64,000 nt of DNA from Xestospongia muta (Eukaryota; Porifera; Demospongiae; Haplosclerida; Petrosiidae), in the NCBI GenBank assembly GCA_963693285.1, contig OY848918.1, forward strand, positions 8,621,156 to 8,685,155, in the 5' to 3' direction. Within the stretch, counting starts at the first letter, position 1, and every line of letters begins with the position of its first letter. Below the pieces are notes generated by a model, which did not search any database, was not told where the DNA came from, and saw nothing but the letters and a program-made list of their open reading frames with translations. The position numbers were made by a program, and so were the translations under genes. Positions 23,171 through 36,204 of the stretch are shown here, piece after piece.

Positions 23171-25056
23171 ATGAAGAAGTATGCAAGACTGGTTTACTTT
23201 CTCTTTTATCTTATATGTAAGTTATCATCAAATTATTTTTCATATACATTGCAAACAATCTGTATACCTACCTATAGGTAGCACAGAAGCTTCAGTTACA
23301 AGTCTAGACTGTAATCATGGAGTATGTCCACAGACACAAGGAGCACTCACTTGTACAATAACAGGAAGTGCAGCAGCTTGGTATTCTCCTCCATCAGATA
23401 GTACTCCCATTGCTATAGTCACTTCTGGATTAGTTAGTAATGTTGATAATACTGGGTTTACTGCTGCTCTTGTGGGCAATACTTCTGGACTAACAACTAA
23501 TTTAAGTTTTATTGCCACTACTGATAAGAATGGAACACAAGTCAGGTGTAGTGATGTAATAGATACAAACTCAATGACTTGTACTATTATGATATCAGGT
23601 ATGTCACTAACAGTATCATATATAACTAACATGTACTATCATAATAAGGTCCTCCAAGTGATGTTCCTACAGGACTAGGTTTTACAGCTCTCACAAACAC
23701 TTCAGTTACTCTCTACTGGTCACCTCCTACTCTTTATCCTAACTGTATAGTTAACTACACTGTTGAGATCAGGACAACCAGTGATAATATATTGATCAGT
23801 AGTCTTAGTACTGGTAGTAATATTACCAGTATTAATGTATCTACTGGTCTCTATCAGTCAGTAGAGTATCAGTACAGAGTAGTAGGGTCTGATGCTATTA
23901 ATAGATTAGGACCCTATAGTCAATATACTGTGTTCACTCTGGATGGTATGAATTGAATAATTTTTATCTTAATTAATACTTTATTAGTTCTACAAGCTGT
24001 GCCACTAATTACTTATAACAATACAAAAAATATAGAAAACGACTCTATTCTTATACAATGGGAGGTATAAATATATTATTTATGACTTGATATTATTCTA
24101 GTTTCATTTAGTCTTCTCTTCTCTCCTCTCGTCCTCCTCTCTTGTACTACAAAGTCTATCACAATATATCAGGTTCACTAACTGTTAATATAACTATTGT
24201 TACTAACATTACATTGACTGGAGTACTAGCTGGATATACCTACATTATAACAGTGGTACCAGTTAATATACTGGGAGATGGATACCCTAATAAGACTATA
24301 GGTTATTTAAATATTATTATAAAGTGTGTTACATTTACTTCTCATACAGTTATCATTCCTAAAGAACAAATAGTTTCAATATGTTTTAATAGTGAGAAAA
24401 ATAAATAAAGGTATTAACTTTCATTAATTTTGTGTATTCCTTTGTTAGTTTCACAAATAACATCAATAATTGGAAGTGGGTCTTTAACAACTTCAGGTAA
24501 TATTAGGCTAATCAATGACTACAGTCATACTCCAATGGCTAATTTATAATGACTTATGCTATTATTTGTCTTTAATATATAGCAAATAATATTATGTCAT
24601 CAATTTACACTACTAATACATTCGTTTCGAGTGCTATCACCCGTATTGTTCCATCTGCCACTATAACATCAACCACATTGATAACTACATCAATAATTCT
24701 ATTGTCAGGTAAATCCATTAATAACTCTGCTATTAAAATTAAATATATAATTATATATGCAGATGAACTAACAGTTACACTTTTATCAGGTAACTAACTT
24801 TACAAGATATAATTATGAACTTTATATTATAGTTGCTATACCAGTCAGTATGTTCCTCTCTTCTCTATTAACTGCTGTTATTACTACACTTATTGTCTAT
24901 CTCATTATGAGGAGGAGGAGCTACAATAAAGACACTCCACCCACTACTACTACCCAATTAGGTCCAATATATGATGTTAAGTTACCAGAGACATCAGAAC
25001 AGAAAGAGATCATTGAATTACAAGGAAATACTGCTTATGGTTATATTCAGCATTAG
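23171..25056 (+). CDS. Type B receptor with four stalk exons (unit 2)
   Basis: Exons: 23,171-23,216 signal peptide; 23,278-23,598 Ig-like; 23,649-23,945 FN3; 23,988-24,064 and 24,112-24,301 second FN3; 24,350-24,391, 24,449-24,496, 24,583-24,708 and 24,763-24,789 stalk; 24,833-25,056 TM and tail. Every junction is phase 1 except the one inside the second FN3, and the joined frame encodes 465 residues. If the Ig acceptor is at 23,277 a Cys is created at the junction, giving six Cys in the domain. The tail has IYDV in place of IYDDV, which moves the +3 hydrophobic position, then TAYGYI. The stalk is Thr/Ser/Ile-rich and likely O-glycosylated (inference). The gene faces a truncated minus-strand receptor. 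Confidence 0.78.
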
Positions 25057-25483
25057 TTTTAATAGACTTATAGACTAGTTATTGTTTTACTTTAATCTCA
25101 CCATGTTTACCCTAAATATAGATAATAATTAAAATGTTGCAATGTTATAGATTATTATCATGTTAATGAAAAACATGTTATTTATTAGGACAACAAACAA
25201 CAGCATCATAATGATTTTAAAGATATTATATAAGTATTGGCAAGATTACAATGCTTTAAAATAACAGTACAAAATTCTAGACATCACATGCCACTATTCT
25301 TTTAACTATAAGAAAATTCATACGTATCAACTTCTAAATTTAATTTTGCCCATATATGGCAAAACACACAATTACTAATAATAGTTCTTGTACAGTGTGC
25401 AATTATCAAAATGTGTATTTACTATATTTACTTAAAATTACATAAAATTATTATTTCTTTTTTCTTAAACAATCCCAAAGTAA

Positions 25484-26285
25484 TCATATTGGCTTTGCAA
25501 CATCATCTATTAATAAACAAGATTTAATAAAGATATAAACTATATGGTGACGTACCTCTTAAATTGTCTTCATGTTGATATTTGCAAATACACACAATCG
25601 ATATGATCACTAGCACTAGAAGTAAAACTATTACCAGGGCCAAGATTACCACAGTTACCACAAAAATTATAATACCTATTAGAAAGAATACAGTTGAATA
25701 AAAATGTAATGTCAATGTTAAAAGGTCTTAGTTAATTTTATTGGTTCTAATAGAGGAAACATCTAAACTGAGACTGGTGAATTAGCAGAGGCTATGGCAT
25801 ACCTTCCAGTTGTATACCGATTGTCATAATGCTTGAGGTAAGTAATTATATTATTAGTATATTATTCAAAGCTTCTGATAGTCATATACACTTCATGCCA
25901 TAGTCCACAATAGCAATGGATGTAACAAAAAGTAAATCATGCATTTTTCTGTTTTGATCAAACTAAAAGTTATACTCAGTTATTGTGTATGTATGTCATA
26001 TGTATGTCATATGTATGTTGGCTAGAACAATATTTGGTTATCAAAACAATTCATATGCACAATAAAATAATCATGATAAGAAAAAGGAGACAACAAGTCC
26101 TTTGAGGAAATATTAACTGACAGTAGTGCCCTCAGATACATTTGCAAAAGGTGGATTTAACTTGTAATGATAATTTATAGCACAGTCTGAAGCAGACCAG
26201 GTCACATTTATATTAACTGTACTTGTGTTATCATCATTAATAAGTACATCATTCAATAAAGCAGACTCACAGGAATCAGGTTCAT
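25484..26285 (-). pseudogene. Truncated minus-strand receptor, copy 2
   Basis: The end exon (25,506-25,484) and TM exon (25,675-25,556) are present. The stalk exon and the C-terminal half of FN3 are deleted: the sequence jumps at about 26,120 from the intron upstream of the TM into the middle of the FN3 exon, whose first half ends at 26,285. There is no Ig-like or signal exon. Its breakpoints differ from copies 1 and 3, so the truncations were at least partly independent. Confidence 0.7.
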
Positions 26286-26299
26286 CTAGAAGAGAACAA

Positions 26300-28330
26300 G
26301 ATTAAATTGTAAAAAAATCATCTTAAAATTAATGAAATTAATGAGATTATTAATTAGAAAATATAATATAATAACATAACATGATAAACACAAACTTTCA
26401 ATAAATCACCAAAGGAATTAACTGGATCAGTTACTTATATAACAAGTGAATTAACATATTTTTGAAATATTTTATCACAAAACTAATCAGACCATCTTCC
26501 AAAAATATATACATATACTTGTACTAGTAGACATCTATATCTCAACAACACCCACACATAACTCAATAATTACACTATGTAGTTGGTTTAAATTACATTA
26601 ACTATGTTCTTCTTATACTAGTAAACATTAGATCTCACACCACCCACACATAACAAAATAATTTCACTATGAGTATTATATTATCAAATAAGTTTAATAT
26701 ATCATCAAATTCTGGGATTTTTCCCACAAAAGCTATATTCAGCATCTTCACAAGTAACATATATATGTACTACATGTATTGAGTCAACAACACCCCCACA
26801 CAGAGTAATTATAACATGTGGTTTGTTCAGTTTACATTAACTATCATAACAAATGTACTTCATTTCCTCCTATACATCATATATATTTGAGCACAATATA
26901 GAACAATTCTATCTCAATATGTATATTAATAGTGTTAGACTATTGACAATTAAAAATTTGACATGTACATTTCATAGTAAGCACTTCTAATTTGTTGAAA
27001 CAATTGGCTAAATTACACTAAAGACCAGTATATGTACTTGTATTACATATAGATAATACATAATAATACAGTTATATAAGTATATGTATTATTTATATGT
27101 ATTAGATAGTACTTAATTGACAATTTATATTGTGTTTACACATGACCTACTAATAATATTAAAACACTGCCAATGTTGTTACATATTTCAATTGGATGTA
27201 AACAACATATTTTTTACAAACATTAATTAAATCATAATCAATATCACTTTTACTATTAAATCAATAAATGTTATAATATTATGATGACTATACCATATAA
27301 TATTAAGTGTTGTTCATTAAACAATGTTAGTTTATAACCTTAACATAAATATATACCTAATGAACACAAAAGTACATAAGTACATAAAGGCATACCAAGA
27401 CGTATTCTATTCTACATATTTTATTCCAATACTATTTCAACAGAACCTTAAGTAGAACATTATGACATATATGATAATATAAATAATCATCTGATATCAA
27501 GGCAGCTATGGTGACCCTGCAAGACAATAGACATTAATATTTAATAATATAGTAATATTAATGAATGTACTAATTAAATTTAAAGCCATCTAGTAATTGT
27601 GATAAGGAAAAAGAGTCTATCTATATTTGTGAGAAGAGGTACAAAATTGAAATAAATGATTTGGTGAATATGAGATAGAAGAAGGAGCATTTTACATTAT
27701 TATTATATTAAAATTTTTTACACAACATTACAGCCTATGGTAAAAGTATAATATAATAATGTTGTAAAAGCTACTTTTTCTATCTATGTTCACCGAGTCA
27801 TTATTTCAACTTTATACCTCTACTCACAAATATAGATAGACTGTTTGCATTGTGTGAAAAAATTTATTATTATATAAAAAGTTCCTTATTCTATATCTCA
27901 TATTTACCAAACTATTGTTTCCTCTTTATTGGCATTGGTGGAGGATTGGCTGTCATTCAGTGAGTTTCTTGCATTTCACAAACAAGCTAATTACTTCAGC
28001 CATAACTATATATCATGTAGATATTAACATAATAATGACAACAAAATTCATAAACAATTATAGATCAGCTAACAACTAAAGATATAACTCATGTATGTAT
28101 TATTATATCTTACTTGTGTAGATGATGTTGTCTAGTCATAAACAGAAAACAATATACGAGTATGCAACTAAGGTTGGCAACATAATTAAAATTGACAATC
28201 AATATTCCTCCAAGAAGTCTAAATAGATAATAGATTTTCATTATTTTTTTTATTATTTAATCAAAAGATGAAGAATTCAACCATGCCTTTAATACTATGT
28301 TGTATCGTTCACCTTAGTCTCATTAAAAAT
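26300..28330. repeat. Unit spacer, copy 2
   Basis: Near-identical to 20,520-22,480, including the hairpin at 27,615-27,841. No coding exon seen. Confidence 0.65.
27615..27841. repeat. Long imperfect inverted repeat, copy 2
   Basis: Same arms and spacing as the hairpin at 21,764-21,990. Confidence 0.6.
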
Positions 28331-28559
28331 TACCACACCCAACAAATATGAAGAAGTATGCAAGACTGGTTTACTTTCTCTTTTTTCTTATATGTAAGTT
28401 AGTACTGATAGTAATATCACCAGTATTAATGTATCTACTGGTCTCTCTCAGTCAGTAAAGTATCAATACAGAGTAGTAGGGTCTGATACTATCAATAGAT
28501 TAGGACCCTATAGTCAATATACTGTGTTCACTCTGGATGGTAAGAATGAAATAGTTTTA

Positions 28560-29294
28560 TACTCTGTCCGAGTTGAGTTGAGCTACCCAGACATGTAAAT
28601 AACTTTGCCGTTTTACGTGCTATCTGCATGAAACTTGCACCAATCAATTCAGCTTGCAAATGCGCTATTTATATATAAAATTTGGCTCTCTAGTGCTACG
28701 AGAAAGTGGGAAACTATAAACTCCATACATTTTCAATGGCATACCTTCGTCATACTTCAAATTCCACACCTTCCAATAACACTTTTCACCTTGAGAAGTC
28801 AGCTGTGTGTCACGTGGCAATTCAAAATTACAGTTCTAATTATATGAACAAACGTTCTATTATAATAATTATTACTATTAAAATAATAATAAGATATTGT
28901 CTTTTGCGATTTAAGGCAGCTATAAAGCCGCTGTGGTTCTAAAAAAAACCTTTTAACAAATGATGCTGGCACGTGAAACTCCTGTGGCATCAGCAGTTTC
29001 TTTAAGAGGTCCTTGAGTACGTTGACGCCTGTGGAGTTCCTCGAAATAGTCATAGACATTTGCAACAACCTCCTTTGCTTTGTTTGTAACCTCAGTCTCT
29101 TCCCCTTGTATCTTCACAAACACGTGGAAAAACGTGGTCTGTTCGCATGACATTCACGTGAAAAAGTAATGAATAACATTAAAATGTACTTCAGTGCTAA
29201 GTTGATAAAGTAGGTGAGAAAATACCTGACTTTACATTCCATGCATACAACACCTTTTTTTTAATAAAGGGCTCAACTCAACTCGGACAGAGTA
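28560..29294. mobile_element. Tc1/mariner-like element, 735 bp, TA target duplication
   Basis: Terminal inverted repeats start TACTCTGTCCGAG and end CTCGGACAGAGTA, and are perfect for at least 24 bases. TA flanks both ends (28,558-28,559 and 29,295-29,296). The paralogous relic at about 35,737-35,745 is an unfilled site with a single TA, so the insertion boundaries are directly visible. The interior keeps only part of a transposase on the minus strand. It is more GC-rich than its surroundings. It inserted after the unit duplication, because only one of the copies has it. Confidence 0.85.
28920..29153 (-). pseudogene. Transposase N-terminal remnant (helix-turn-helix region)
   Basis: The minus-strand frame from 29,153 encodes a segment with ANVYDYFEE and ETADATGVSRASI. 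This resembles the N-terminal helix-turn-helix of Tc1/mariner-type transposases (DNA-binding half). The frame shifts near 28,960 and no catalytic DDE/D region is present, so the element is non-autonomous. The family assignment comes from recall of similar sequences plus the TA duplication. Confidence 0.55.
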
Positions 29295-29644
29295 TAATAC
29301 GTCATTTAATATTTTATTAGTTCTAAAAGCAGTACCACTAATCATTCATAATATTACAAAGAACACAGAGAACTACACTATTGTTGTGATTTGGGAGGTG
29401 TATATTATTGTTTATAATAACTGAGTAATAATGATTATGCAACATATTTAACATTATTAAATTTAAGCAATAGATGATGTAGATGATGATGTTGTCTAGT
29501 AATATATGAGTATGCAACATGGTTGACCAATAATTAAATATAAGCAATCAATATTCCTCCAAAAAGTCTAAATAGATAATAGATTTTTTTAAAATTTTAT
29601 TATTTTTTTAATATTTAATCAAAAGATGCAGAATTCAAACATGT

Positions 29645-29683
29645 CTAAAATATTATCATCACTCGTTGATGCTAATATTTTAG
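29645..29683. promoter_or_regulatory. 39-bp palindrome, copy 3 (centre changed)
   Basis: The outer AT arms are intact, but the central CACTCAGTG has become CACTCGTTG, which breaks the innermost pairs. It sits at the same place upstream of the start at 29,759. Confidence 0.5.
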
Positions 29684-29758
29684 GGATGTTAAATAAGTTG
29701 TATGATTCACCTCAGTCTTATTAAAAATTTAACCAAACAATTACCACACCCAACAAAT

Positions 29759-31659
29759 ATGAAGAAGTATGCAAGACTGGTTTACTTTCTCTTTTATCTT
29801 ATATGTAAGTTATCATTGAATTATTTTTCATACACATACACATACACATTGCAAACAATCTGTATACCTACCTAAAGGTAGCACAGAAGCTTCAGTTACA
29901 AGTCTAGACTGTAATCATGGAGTATGTCCACAGACACAAGGAGCACTCACTTGTACAATAACAGGAAGTGCAGTAGCTTGGTATTCTCCTCCATCAGATA
30001 GTACTCCCATTGCTATAGTCACATCTGGATTAGTTAGTAATGTTGATAATACTGGGTTTACTGCTGCTCTTGTGGGCAATACTTCTGGACTAACAACTAA
30101 TTTAAGTTTTATTGCCACTACTGATAAGAATGGAACACAAGTCAGGTGTAGTGATGTAATAGATACAAACTCAATGACTTGTACTATTATGATATCAGGT
30201 ATGTCACTAACAGTATCATATATAACTAACATGTACTATCATAATAAGGTCCTCCAAGTGATGTTCCTACAGGACTAGGTTTTACAGCTCTAACAAACAC
30301 TTCAGTCACTCTTTACTGGTCACCTCCTACTCTTCATCCTAACTGTATAGTTAACTACACTGTTGAGATCAGGACAACCAGTGATAATATATTGATCAGT
30401 AGTCTTAGTACTGGTAGTAATATCACCAGTATTAATGTATCTACTGGTCTCAATCAGTCAGTAGAGTATCAGTACAGAGTAGTAGGGTCTGATGCTGTTA
30501 ATAGATTAGGACCTTATAGTCAATATACTGTGTTCACTCTGGATGGTATGAATTGAATAGTTTTTATCTTAATTAATACTTTATTAGTTCTACAAGCTGT
30601 GCCACTAATTACTTATAACAATACAAAAAATATAGAAAACGACTCTATTCTTATACAATGGGAGGTATTAATATATTATTTATGACTTGATATTATTCTA
30701 GTTTCATTTAGTCTTCTCCTCTCTCCTCTCGTCCTCCTCTCTTGTACTACAAAGTCTATCACAATATATCAGGTTCACTAACTGTTAATATAACTATTGT
30801 TACTAACATTACATTGACTGGAGTACTAGCTAGATATACCTACATTATAACAGTGGTACCAGTTAATATACTGGGAGATGGATACCCTAATAAGACTATA
30901 GGTTATTTAAATATTATTATAAAGTGTGTTACATTTACTTCTCATACAGTTATCATTCCTAAAGAACAAATAGTTTCAATATGTTTTAATAGTGAGAAAA
31001 ATAAATAAAGGTATTAACTTTCATTAATTTTGTGTATTCCTTTGTTAGTTTCACAAATAACATTAATAATTGGAAGTGGGTCTTTAACAACTTCAGGTAA
31101 TATTAGGCTAATCGATGACTACAGTCATACTCCAAAGGCTAATTTATAATGACTTATGCTATTATTTGTCTTTAATATATAGCAAATAATATTATGTCAT
31201 CAATTTACACTACTAATACATTCGTTTCGAGTGCTATCACCCGTATTGTTCCATCTGCCACTATAACATCAACCACATTGACAACTACATCAATAACTCT
31301 ATTGTCAGGTAAATCCATTAATAACTCTGCTATTAAAATTAAATATATAATTATATATGCAGATGAACTAACAGTTACACTTTTATCAGGTAATTAACTT
31401 TATAAGATATAATTATGAACTTTATATTATAGTTGCTATACCAGTCAGTATGTTCCTCTCTTCTCTATTAACTGCTGTTATTACTACACTTATTGTCTAT
31501 CTCATTATGAGAAGGAGGAGCTACAATAAAAACACTCCACCCACTACTACTACCCAATTAGGTCCAATATATGATGATGTTAAGTTACCAGAGACATCAG
31601 AACAGAAAGAGATCATTGAATTACAAGGAAATACTGCTTATGGATATATTCGTCATTAG
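29759..31659 (+). CDS. Type B receptor with four stalk exons (unit 3)
   Basis: Exons: 29,759-29,804 signal peptide; 29,878-30,198 Ig-like; 30,249-30,545 FN3; 30,588-30,664 and 30,712-30,901 second FN3; 30,950-30,991, 31,049-31,096, 31,183-31,308 and 31,363-31,389 stalk; 31,433-31,659 TM and tail. The joined frame is open for 466 residues. It is nearly identical to the genes at 23,171 and 36,205 across exons and introns, indicating recent duplication or conversion. The tail has the IYDDV form. The Ig acceptor is AAAG here instead of ATAG (29,877), or the later CACAG at 29,886. Confidence 0.78.
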
Positions 31660-32085
31660 TTTTAATAGACTTATAGACTAGTTATTGTTTTACTTTAATC
31701 TCACTATGTTTACCCTAAATATAGATAATAATTAAAATGTTGCAATGTTATAGATTATTATCATGTTAATGAAAAACATGTTATTTATTAGGACAGCAAA
31801 CAACAGCATCATAATGATTTTAAAGATATTATATAAGTTTTGGCAAGATTACAGTGCTTTAAAATAACAGTACAAATCCTAGACATCACATGCCATTATT
31901 CTTTTAACTATAAGAAAATTCATATGTATCAACTTCTAAATTTAATTTTGCCCATATATGGCAAAACACACAATTACTAATAATAGTTCTTGTACAGTGT
32001 GCAATTATCAAAATGTGTATTTACTATATTTACTTAAAATTACATAAAATTATTATTTCTTTTTTCTTAAACAATCCCAAAGTAA

Positions 32086-33269
32086 TCATATTGGCTTTGC
32101 AACATCATCTATTAATAAACAAGATTTAATAAAGATATAAACTATATGGTGACGTACCTCTTAAATTGTCTTCATGTTGATATTTGCAAATACATCCAAT
32201 CAATATGATCACTAGCACTAGAAGTAAAACTATTACCAGGGCCAAGATTACCACAGTTACCCCAAAAATTATAATACCTATTAGAAAGAATACAGTTGAA
32301 TAAAAATGTAATGTCAATGTTAAAAGGTCTTAGTTAATTTTATTGGTTCTAATAGAGGAAACATCTAAACTGAGACTGGTGAATTAGCAGAGGCTATGGC
32401 ATACCTTCCAGTTGTATACCGATTGTCATAATGCTTGAGGTAAGTAATTATATTATTAGTATATTATTCAAAGCTTCTGATAGTCATATATACTTCATGC
32501 CATAGTCCACAATAGCAATGGATGTAACAAAAAGTAAATCATGCATTTTTCTGTTTTGATCAAACTAAAAGTTATACTCAGTTATTGTGTATGTATGTCA
32601 TATGTATGTTGGCTAGAACAATATTTGGTTATCAAAACAATTCATATCCACAATAAAATAACCATGATAAGAAAAGGGAGACAACAAGTCCCTTGAGGAA
32701 ATATTAACTGACTTAGCAATTATAACTTGTGTATGTAGTACTTGTGTTAAAGCAAATTTAATCAGTTAGGGTGTGTATTGGTAGCAGTTTTTGTCAAATT
32801 TGAGAAAACATCATATACTAACCAGTTGTTTGAAAATATGGACAATCTTGTGACATATTAGGTGAACAACTTGGAGTTGAAATTGGACTTGGACAACTTG
32901 ATGGAGATGGAACTAAGTTAACCACTGAAACAAATCAATAGTATTAATATAATTATTATTATTTCAATGTCTAAGTCTTACAGAAAAATGATGATGATGT
33001 CTGACAGGTTGGTCCTCTTGTTCCTAAGAAATCAATTGGAGTAATGGTCACATTATAAAGAGTTCCATCAGCCGGAACACCAGTAATAGAAACAAAAGTC
33101 ATGTTAGTAGTGCCCTCAGATACATATGCAATAGGTGGATTTAACTTGTAATGATAAATTACAGCACAGTCTGAAGCAGACCAGGTCACATTTATATTAA
33201 CTGTATTTGTGTTATCATCATTAATAACTACATCATTCAATAAAGCAGGGTCACAGGAATCAGGTTCAT
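32086..33269 (-). pseudogene. Truncated minus-strand receptor, copy 3
   Basis: Complete FN3 exon (33,269-32,982), stalk (32,924-32,823), TM (32,277-32,158) and end exon (32,108-32,086), all open with matching phases. Upstream of the FN3 exon the sequence enters the unit spacer with no Ig-like or signal exon, so no secretion signal is available. It is the best preserved of the three incomplete copies. Confidence 0.7.
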
Positions 33270-33279
33270 CTAGAAGAGA

Positions 33280-35230
33280 ACAAGATTAAATTGTAAAAAA
33301 ATCATCTTAAAATTAATGAAATTAATGAGATTATTAATTAGAAAATATAATATAATAACATAACATGATAAACACAAACTTTCAATAAATCACCAAAGGA
33401 ATTAACTGGATCAGTTACTTATATAACAAGTGAATTAACATATTTTTGAAATATTTTATCACAAAACTAATCAGACCATCTTCCAAAAATATATACATAT
33501 ACTTGTACTAGTAGACATCTACATCTCAACAACACCCACACATAACTCAATAATTACACTATGAGTATTATATTATCAAATAAGTTTAATATATCATCAA
33601 ATTCTGGGATTTCTCCCACAAAAGCTATATTCAGAGCATCTTCACAAATAACATATATATGTACTAAATGTATATAGCACTCAACAACACCCACACACAT
33701 ATAGAGTAATTATAAACTGTGGTTTGTTCAGTTTACATTAACTATCATAACAAATGTACTTCATTTCCTCCTATATATCATATATATTTGAGCACAATAT
33801 AGAACAATTCTATCTCAATATGTATATTAATAGTGTTAGACTATTGACAATTAAAAATTTGACATGTACATTTCATAGTAAGCACTTCTAATTTGTTGAA
33901 ACAATTGGCTAAATTACACTAAAGACCAGTATATGTACTTGTATTACATATAGATAATACATAATAATACAGTTATATAAGTATATGTATTATTTATATG
34001 TATTAGATAGTACTTAATTGACAATTTATATTGTGTTTACACGTGACCTACTAATAATATTAAAACACTGCCGATGTTGTTACATATTTCAATTGGATGT
34101 AAACAACATATTTTTTACAAACATTAATTAAATCATAATCAATATCACTTTTATTATTAAATCAATAAATGTTATAATATTATGATGACTATACCATATA
34201 ATATTAAGTGTTGTTCATTAAACAATGTTAGTTTATAACCTTAACATAAATATATACCTAATGAACACAAAAGTACATAAGTACATAAAGGCATACCAAG
34301 ACGTATTCTATTCTACATATTTTATTCCAATACTATTTCAACAGAACCTTAAGTAGAACATTATGACATATATGATAATATAAATAATCATCTGATATCA
34401 AGGCAGCTATGATGACCCTGTAAGACAATAGACATTAATATTTAATAGCATACTAATAAAAATGAATGTACTCCTTAAATTGAAAGCCATCTATTAATTG
34501 TGATAAGGAAAAAGAGTCTATCTATATTTGTGAGAAGAGGTACAAAATTGAAATAAATGATTTGGTTAATATGAGATAGAAGAAGGAGCATTTTACAGTA
34601 TTATTATATTAAAATTTTTCACACAACATTACAGCCTATGGTAAAAGTATAATATAATAATGTTGTAAAAGCTACTTTTTCTATCTATGTTCACCGAATC
34701 ATTATTTCAATTTGTACCTCTACTCACAAATATAGATAGACTGTTTTCATTGTGTGAAAAAATTTATTATTATATAAAAAGTTCCTTATTCTATATCTCA
34801 TATTTACCAAACTATTGTTTCCTCTTTATTGGCATTGGTGGAGGATTGGCTGTCATTCAGTGAGTTTCTTGCATTTCACAAACAAGCTAATTACTTCAGC
34901 CATAACTATATATCAGGTAGATATTAACATAATAATGACAACAAAATTCATAAACAATTATAGATCAGCTAACAACTAAAGATATAACTCATGTATGTAT
35001 AATTATATCTTACTTGTGTAGATGATGTTGTCTAGTCATAAACAGAAAACAATATACGAGTATGCAACTAAGGTTGGCAACATAATTAAAATTGACAATC
35101 AATATTCCTCCAAGAAGTCTAAATAGATAATAGATTTTCATTATTTTTTTTATTATTTAATCAAAAGATGAAGAATTCAACCATGCCTTTAATACTATGT
35201 TGTATCGTTCACCTTAGTCTCATTAAAAAT
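33280..35230. repeat. Unit spacer, copy 3
   Basis: Third copy of the spacer at 20,520-22,480. The hairpin is at 34,516-34,741. A small segment near 33,560 present in the other copies is deleted. No exon found. Confidence 0.65.
34516..34741. repeat. Long imperfect inverted repeat, copy 3
   Basis: Same hairpin as at 21,764-21,990 with a few substitutions. Confidence 0.6.
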
Positions 35231-35247
35231 TACCACACCCAACAAAT

Positions 35248-35842
35248 ATGAAGAAGTATGCAAGACTGGTTTACTTTCTCTTTTTTCTTATATGTAAGTT
35301 AGTACTGATAGTAATATCACCAGTATTAATGTATCTACTGGTCTCTCTCAGTCAGTAGAGTATCAATACAGAGTAGTAGGGTCTGATACTATCAATAGAT
35401 TAGGACCCTATAGTCAATATACTGTATTTTTTTATTATTTAATCAAAAGATGAAGAATTCAACCATGCCTTTAATACTATGTTGTATCGTTCACCTTAGT
35501 CTCATTAAAAATTACCACACCCAACAAATATGAAGAAGTATGCAAGATTGGTTTACTTTCTCTTTTTTCTTATATGTATCTTAGTACTGATAGTAATATC
35601 ACCAGTATTAATGTATCTACTGGTCTCTCTCAGTCAGTAGAGTATCAATACAGAGTAGTAGGGTCTGATACTATCAATAGATTAGGACCCTATAGTCAAT
35701 ATACTGTGTTCACTCTGGATGGTAAGAATGAAATAGTTTTAATACGTCATTTAATATTTTATTAGTTCTAAAAGCAGTACCACTAATCATTCATAATATT
35801 ACAAAGAACACAGAGAACTACACTATTGTTGTGATTTGGGAG
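35248..35842 (+). pseudogene. Signal exon/FN3 remnant, tandemly doubled
   Basis: Two signal-exon/FN3 fusions lie in tandem (ATG at 35,248 and 35,530, period about 282 bases). The first breaks off at about 35,425, just before the end of the FN3 exon, and re-enters upstream sequence. The second continues through the FN3 end (35,721) and the first exon of the second FN3 (35,766-35,842). Its intron carries the unoccupied insertion site that matches the transposon at 28,560. Confidence 0.65.
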
Positions 35843-36090
35843 GTGTATATTATTGTTTATAATAACTGAGTAATAATGATTATGCAACATATTTAACATT
35901 ATTAAATTTAAGCAATAGATGATGTAAATGATGATGTTGTCTAGTAATATATGAGTATGCAACATGGTTGACCAATAATTAAATATAAGGAATCAATATT
36001 CCTCCAAAAAGTCTAAATAGATAATAGATTTTTTTTTAAATTTTATTATTTTTTTAATATTTAATCAAAAGATGCAGAATTCAAACATGT

Positions 36091-36129
36091 CTAAAATATT
36101 ATCATCACTCGTTGATGCTAATATTTTAG
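36091..36129. promoter_or_regulatory. 39-bp palindrome, copy 4 (centre changed)
   Basis: Same altered centre as copy 3, upstream of the start at 36,205. Confidence 0.5.
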
Positions 36130-36204
36130 GGATGTTAAATAAGTTGTATGATTCACCTCAGTCTTATTAAAAATTTAACCAAACAATTACCACACCCAAC
36201 AAAT

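Larger units (their letters stand above)
28348..29397 (+). pseudogene. Signal exon/FN3 remnant, copy 2, split by a DNA transposon
   Basis: Signal exon from ATG 28,348, then the FN3 second half. The intron that follows is interrupted by the element at 28,560-29,294. The first exon of the second FN3 resumes at 29,321-29,397. The other relics of this type (22,497 and 35,530) have an uninterrupted intron here. Confidence 0.65.

Noticed and set aside
23315..23632. Open frame of about 105 codons on the minus strand, repeated in every Ig-like exon
   Set aside because: It is the antisense of the Ig-like exon and is open only because of that exon's codon composition. Splice sites and Cys spacing support the plus strand.
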